From: JAUVZL01 sp965603515
GTDB taxonomy: Bacteria; Hydrothermota; Tepidihabitantia; SM23-42
Reading direction: 5' to 3'
Length of the DNA: 45,850 bases
Assembly: GCA_965603515.1 (NCBI GenBank)
Contig: CBFDDH010000021.1
Span: 1 to 45,850 of the forward strand
Of this stretch, positions 43,366 to 45,850 are shown piece by piece. Under the pieces are notes generated by a model. It was not told the origin of the DNA. It was given only the letters and a program-made list of their open reading frames with translations, and did no database searches. The translations under genes and the position numbers were made by a program. Each line of letters starts with the position of its first letter. Position 1 is the stretch's first letter.

Positions 43366-43627
43366 AGCTAATAAGTTCCGAGATTAGGATGTTAAGAGAT
43401 CCGCAGCCTCTGCGAATCTTCTGCGCCGTTAGCGTCTGCAATTCTGTGTTCAATAATAATCTGCGTAATCGTGCTTTCCGTTGTTTTACCGATACCCTGT
43501 TACACCGATACTCCGTTGTTTCTTCAGCGAAGCGTGCCTTCAGCCCGCCTAAGGTAGGCATGTCTTCAGTTCGTCATAGACGAACGTGTCTCCAGCGGAG
43601 CGTTTCTTCATCTGTGGAATCTGTGTT
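43366..43627. repeat. Repeat spacer with TGTCTTCA-linked hairpins
   Basis: Includes TCTGCG/AATCTGCG-type words (43410-43470) and, at 43521-43611, mini-hairpins GC-GAA-GC, GCCT-AAGGT-AGGC, GTTCGTC-ATA-GACGAAC and GC-GGA-GC. These are joined by TG[TC]CTTCA or TGTCTCCA linkers, the same linkers as at 31905-31946. No gene is visible; the MBL start lies at the end. Confidence 0.82.
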
Positions 43628-44488
43628 ATGAAGATAGTTCCCATTGCATTTGATTCGTTGGGTGTGCGCAGTATGGCGACCTACGTGGAAACGAATGATG
43701 TTAAGATCGTTATTGATCCTGGTGTGTCTGTTTCTCCAGACCGCTACTCGTTGCCACCGCATCGAATGGAATTAGACCGTCGGCGTGAAATGCTGGCTGC
43801 AGTCGAGCGCTGGACAAGTTTTGCCGATATTGTGATCATCACGCACTACCATTTTGATCACCATAACCCTGATGATGAGGGTTTATATAAAGGGAAAGAG
43901 ATTTTCCTGAAACATCCTAGAGAGTTGATCAATCAAAGCCAGAAAGAACGGGCTCAAGCTTTGCTTACGATGATTGAACCATGTGCGAAAGAGATCAATA
44001 TCGCCGATGGCAAGGACTTTGAATTCGGTGGGACAAAAATTGTTTTCTCAGAGCCGGTATTCCACGGATTTTCATCGCGACTCGGTTATGTCATAGAGGT
44101 TTTTATTACTGACAAGGATAAATTCCTCTTCACGTCTGATGTACAGGGTTTATTAGATGAATCGGCAATTGATTTTATTATAGATAAGGCTCCTGATACG
44201 ATCATCCTCGATGGACCAGCTACTTATCTGCTTGGTACGTACTATAAAAAAAGTCATATCTCACAGTCGATTCAGAACATAAAAAGAATTGTTAAGCAAA
44301 CACCGGTGAAGGATCTTATAATTGACCACCATCTATTGCGCGATCCAAACTGGGCTGATTATATTAGTGAACTTCATGAATTGAGAAGCAATGTCAAGAT
44401 TTGTTCAGCGGCTGGTTATCTGGGTAAACAAGAAGATATACTCGAAGCAAGAAGAAAAGACCTGTACCAGGGTTCGACTTGTGGGTAA
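43628..44488 (+). CDS. UPF0282-type metallo-beta-lactamase-fold hydrolase
   Basis: 286 aa from the ATG at 43628; an in-frame upstream ATG lies within repeat DNA and is not used. The N-terminus MKIVPIAFDSLGVRSMATYV followed by DPGVSVSPDRYSLPPH matches the UPF0282 (COG2248) group, mostly known from archaea. The metal-binding motif THYHFDHHN (72-80) gives H73, H75, D77 and H78. The fold suggests a hydrolase, perhaps a nuclease, but the substrate is not established. The stop codon is inside the first of the DnaA-like boxes before moxR. Confidence 0.88.
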   Translation: MKIVPIAFDSLGVRSMATYVETNDVKIVIDPGVSVSPDRYSLPPHRMELDRRREMLAAVERWTSFADIVIITHYHFDHHNPDDEGLYKGKEIFLKHPRELINQSQKERAQALLTMIEPCAKEINIADGKDFEFGGTKIVFSEPVFHGFSSRLGYVIEVFITDKDKFLFTSDVQGLLDESAIDFIIDKAPDTIILDGPATYLLGTYYKKSHISQSIQNIKRIVKQTPVKDLIIDHHLLRDPNWADYISELHELRSNVKICSAAGYLGKQEDILEARRKDLYQGSTCG

Positions 44489-44599
44489 GTATGCGAAAAT
44501 AATGTGGATAAATACGGAAAAGTTGTGGATAAATGTAAGGCCTTTGAATTTCAGGCGTTTTGGGGGTTTATTAATAAAGCGCTTTACGAGTTATCCACA
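44480..44599. promoter_or_regulatory. Cluster of DnaA boxes (candidate replication origin or DnaA-regulated site)
   Basis: TGTGGGTAA (44480-44488, one mismatch), TGTGGATAA (44503-44511), TGTGGATAA (44524-44532) and, inverted, TTATCCACA (44591-44599). Three are perfect matches to the consensus DnaA box. The first three point the same way at 23- and 21-bp intervals. Between the third and fourth lies the palindrome TTTATTAATAAA (44567-44578), a possible unwinding site; TAATAA follows the fourth box. dnaA and dnaN are not in the window. Confidence 0.75.
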
Positions 44600-44620
44600 A
44601 CCTGCTAATAATTGGGAGAT

Positions 44621-45604
44621 ATGAAAAAAAGCGATATTTCACAAATAAAGGACCTCAAACTGGTTCATGGGGATATTTGTACGGAGATTAGCAAGGCGAT
44701 AATCGGGCAGGCTTCTGTTATCGAACAGGTCCTGATCACTCTATTCTGTGACGGACATGCTTTGATAATTGGTGTTCCTGGTCTTGCTAAGACAATGCTT
44801 GTCAACACGATTGCCAGTATCCTTGATTTGTCTTCTAATCGAATTCAATTCACACCCGATCTCATGCCTGCAGATATAACCGGTACCGAGGTGATCGAAG
44901 AGGATCTGACTACGGGCAAGAGGAGTTTTCGATTTGTTCATGGTCCGATATTTGCCAATATAATTCTTGCTGATGAAATTAACCGGGCACCTCCAAAGAC
45001 TCAATCAGCTTTGCTCCAGGCAATGCAAGAGTATCAGGTTACCTATGCAGGTCATACGTACGACCTGCCGCGACCATTTTTTGTCTTGGCGACTCAGAAC
45101 CCGATCGAACAAGAAGGTACGTATCCGTTGCCTGAAGCACAGCTTGACCGGTTTATGTTCACAATAAATATTGATTACCCTAGTTCAGAAGAAGAGGTAG
45201 AAATAATTAAAACAACAACCTCAGCTTATGAGGCTAGATTGGAGAAAGTTATTGACGCGGCCAAGCTGAGATCCTTACAAGGATTGGTTCGGAAGATGCC
45301 AGTAGCTGATGATATCATAAAGCGATCCATAAAACTCGTCAGTATGACCAGACCAAGGCAGGAGTCGAGTCCTGATATTGTAAAGAAATATGTCGGTTGG
45401 GGAGCTGGTCCAAGGGCATCTCAGTATCTCATCCTTGGCGCCAAGGCAAAGGCCGCGCTTGACGGTCGATACTCCCCGAGCTTTGAAGATGTTAGGTATG
45501 TTGCCCATCCAGTCATGCGGCACCGCATAATTACCAATTTCGCCGCAGAAGCTGAAGATATAAAATCAGATGACATCGTTGCTGAGTTGTTAAAGCTGGT
45601 GTAG
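44621..45604 (+). CDS. MoxR-family AAA+ ATPase
   Basis: 327 aa from the ATG at 44621. GGGAG lies only 2 nt upstream, so the TTG at 44612 is a possible alternative. Walker A GVPGLAKT, the Walker B region LADEINRAPPKTQ and the sensor/second-region ATQNPIEQEGTYPLPEAQLDRF are diagnostic of MoxR ATPases. These act as chaperones for maturation of partner complexes, often with a DUF58 and a VWA-domain gene downstream. The stretch up to 45850 instead holds repeat DNA, so the usual partners are absent or farther on. The DnaA-box cluster lies in its leader. Confidence 0.92.
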   Translation: MKKSDISQIKDLKLVHGDICTEISKAIIGQASVIEQVLITLFCDGHALIIGVPGLAKTMLVNTIASILDLSSNRIQFTPDLMPADITGTEVIEEDLTTGKRSFRFVHGPIFANIILADEINRAPPKTQSALLQAMQEYQVTYAGHTYDLPRPFFVLATQNPIEQEGTYPLPEAQLDRFMFTINIDYPSSEEEVEIIKTTTSAYEARLEKVIDAAKLRSLQGLVRKMPVADDIIKRSIKLVSMTRPRQESSPDIVKKYVGWGAGPRASQYLILGAKAKAALDGRYSPSFEDVRYVAHPVMRHRIITNFAAEAEDIKSDDIVAELLKLV

Positions 45605-45850
45605 TTATAAAGCAGTAATTAAGTTACTAAGTTATTGAGTTACTGAGTAATTAAGTTATTGGAACCCTTGAATCCTAACGGATTGGAAGTGACCCACACA
45701 CCTTTTTTAGTCTGTCTAATGATAACCAAGCGCTTAACCAATGTACATAGTGCCAATTATGCGTTCCCTATAAGAAAATAGATAAGTAAAGGTGTGGGAT
45801 GGAATTTAAAGCGCTTAATAGAGTTAGTTTCTTTAGTTTGTCTAGGTGTT
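45605..45850. repeat. Variant of the 116-bp repeat with a long-loop hairpin
   Basis: AT-rich AGTTACTAAGTTATTGAG words (45609-45660) lead to TTGAATCCTAACGGATTGGAAGT (within 45668-45690), the same 5' flank as at 27766. The core differs: CACACCTTT (45697-45705) pairs with AAAGGTGTG (45788-45796) around an 82-nt loop. The 3' flank GGATGGAATTTAAA (45797-45810) and the following bases to 45850 resemble 27868-27920. No gene is visible. Confidence 0.82.

Noticed and set aside
43521..43611. CRISPR array
   Set aside because: Units vary in length, the recurring part is only about 8 bp, the intervening parts are hairpins rather than unique spacers, and no cas gene is present.
43586..43627. N-terminal extension of the UPF0282 protein
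   Set aside because: The extra 14 codons derive from the TGTCTTCA repeat array; the family's usual N-terminus begins at 43628.

Overview
The window reads as chromosome from a diderm, rod-shaped, piliated bacterium of the FCB type, plausibly an uncultured candidate phylum such as WOR-3/Stahlbacteria; this placement is an inference. Evidence for two membranes is an apolipoprotein N-acyltransferase, a TonB-dependent-receptor-like barrel and a PorV/PorQ-like protein. Several large exported proteins end in type-IX-secretion-like C-terminal domains (PNPF/PNPY, YDxxGR, AGVYFV). Promoters are of the TTGACA/TATAAT kind, unlike the -33/-7 promoters of Bacteroidetes. GTG and TTG starts are fairly common.

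Layout. 1-412 is repeat-rich DNA. 413-4975 (minus) is a TPR adaptor-accB-pilT-accC operon. 5031-11022 (minus) is lipoprotein-pilT-pilT-recG-DUF4837-like. 11373-16528 (minus) is a complete mreB-mreC-mreD-mrdA-rodA elongasome operon. 16661-17421 (plus) has a 57-aa basic protein, an FmdB-type zinc ribbon and an HU-like protein. 17724-25971 (plus) is a surface/secretion operon: CarboxypepD-TonB receptor, 905-aa secreted protein, PorV-like protein, a Tat substrate and a LamG-like secreted protein, closed by a bidirectional terminator shared with a convergent C25 protease gene (26032-27558). 28314-31443 (plus) has uvrD/pcrA, a 15-codon relic of a REP-associated transposase and a broken class V aminotransferase. 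31947-37394 (minus) is a three-GAF/GGDEF diguanylate cyclase gene followed by a giant C25 protease gene, bracketed by inverted repeats. 37904-41732 (minus) is glnA, a Gfo/Idh protein and lnt. 41869-45604 (plus) is ilvE, rpiB, an UPF0282-type metallo-beta-lactamase and moxR, with a cluster of DnaA boxes before moxR.

The most unusual content is intergenic. At least six spacers are built from short hairpins joined by conserved linkers. In contrast to ordinary REP sequences, the linkers are conserved while the stems change with compensating bases. Some larger blocks are identical or nearly so: 116 bp identical twice, a 73-bp block 70/73 identical in inverted copies, and 155+41 bp inverted copies flanking the GGDEF-C25 pair. 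A relic of a RAYT transposase lies among them. Other points of interest are the four-box DnaA cluster, a nearly invariant 16-bp promoter spacer, and four genes whose promoters predict leaderless mRNAs.

Functionally the window combines lipid precursor synthesis (acetyl-CoA carboxylase subunits), twitching (three PilT-like ATPases), cell-wall elongation, surface protein export, DNA repair helicases (RecG, UvrD), nitrogen and branched-chain amino acid metabolism, and c-di-GMP signalling.
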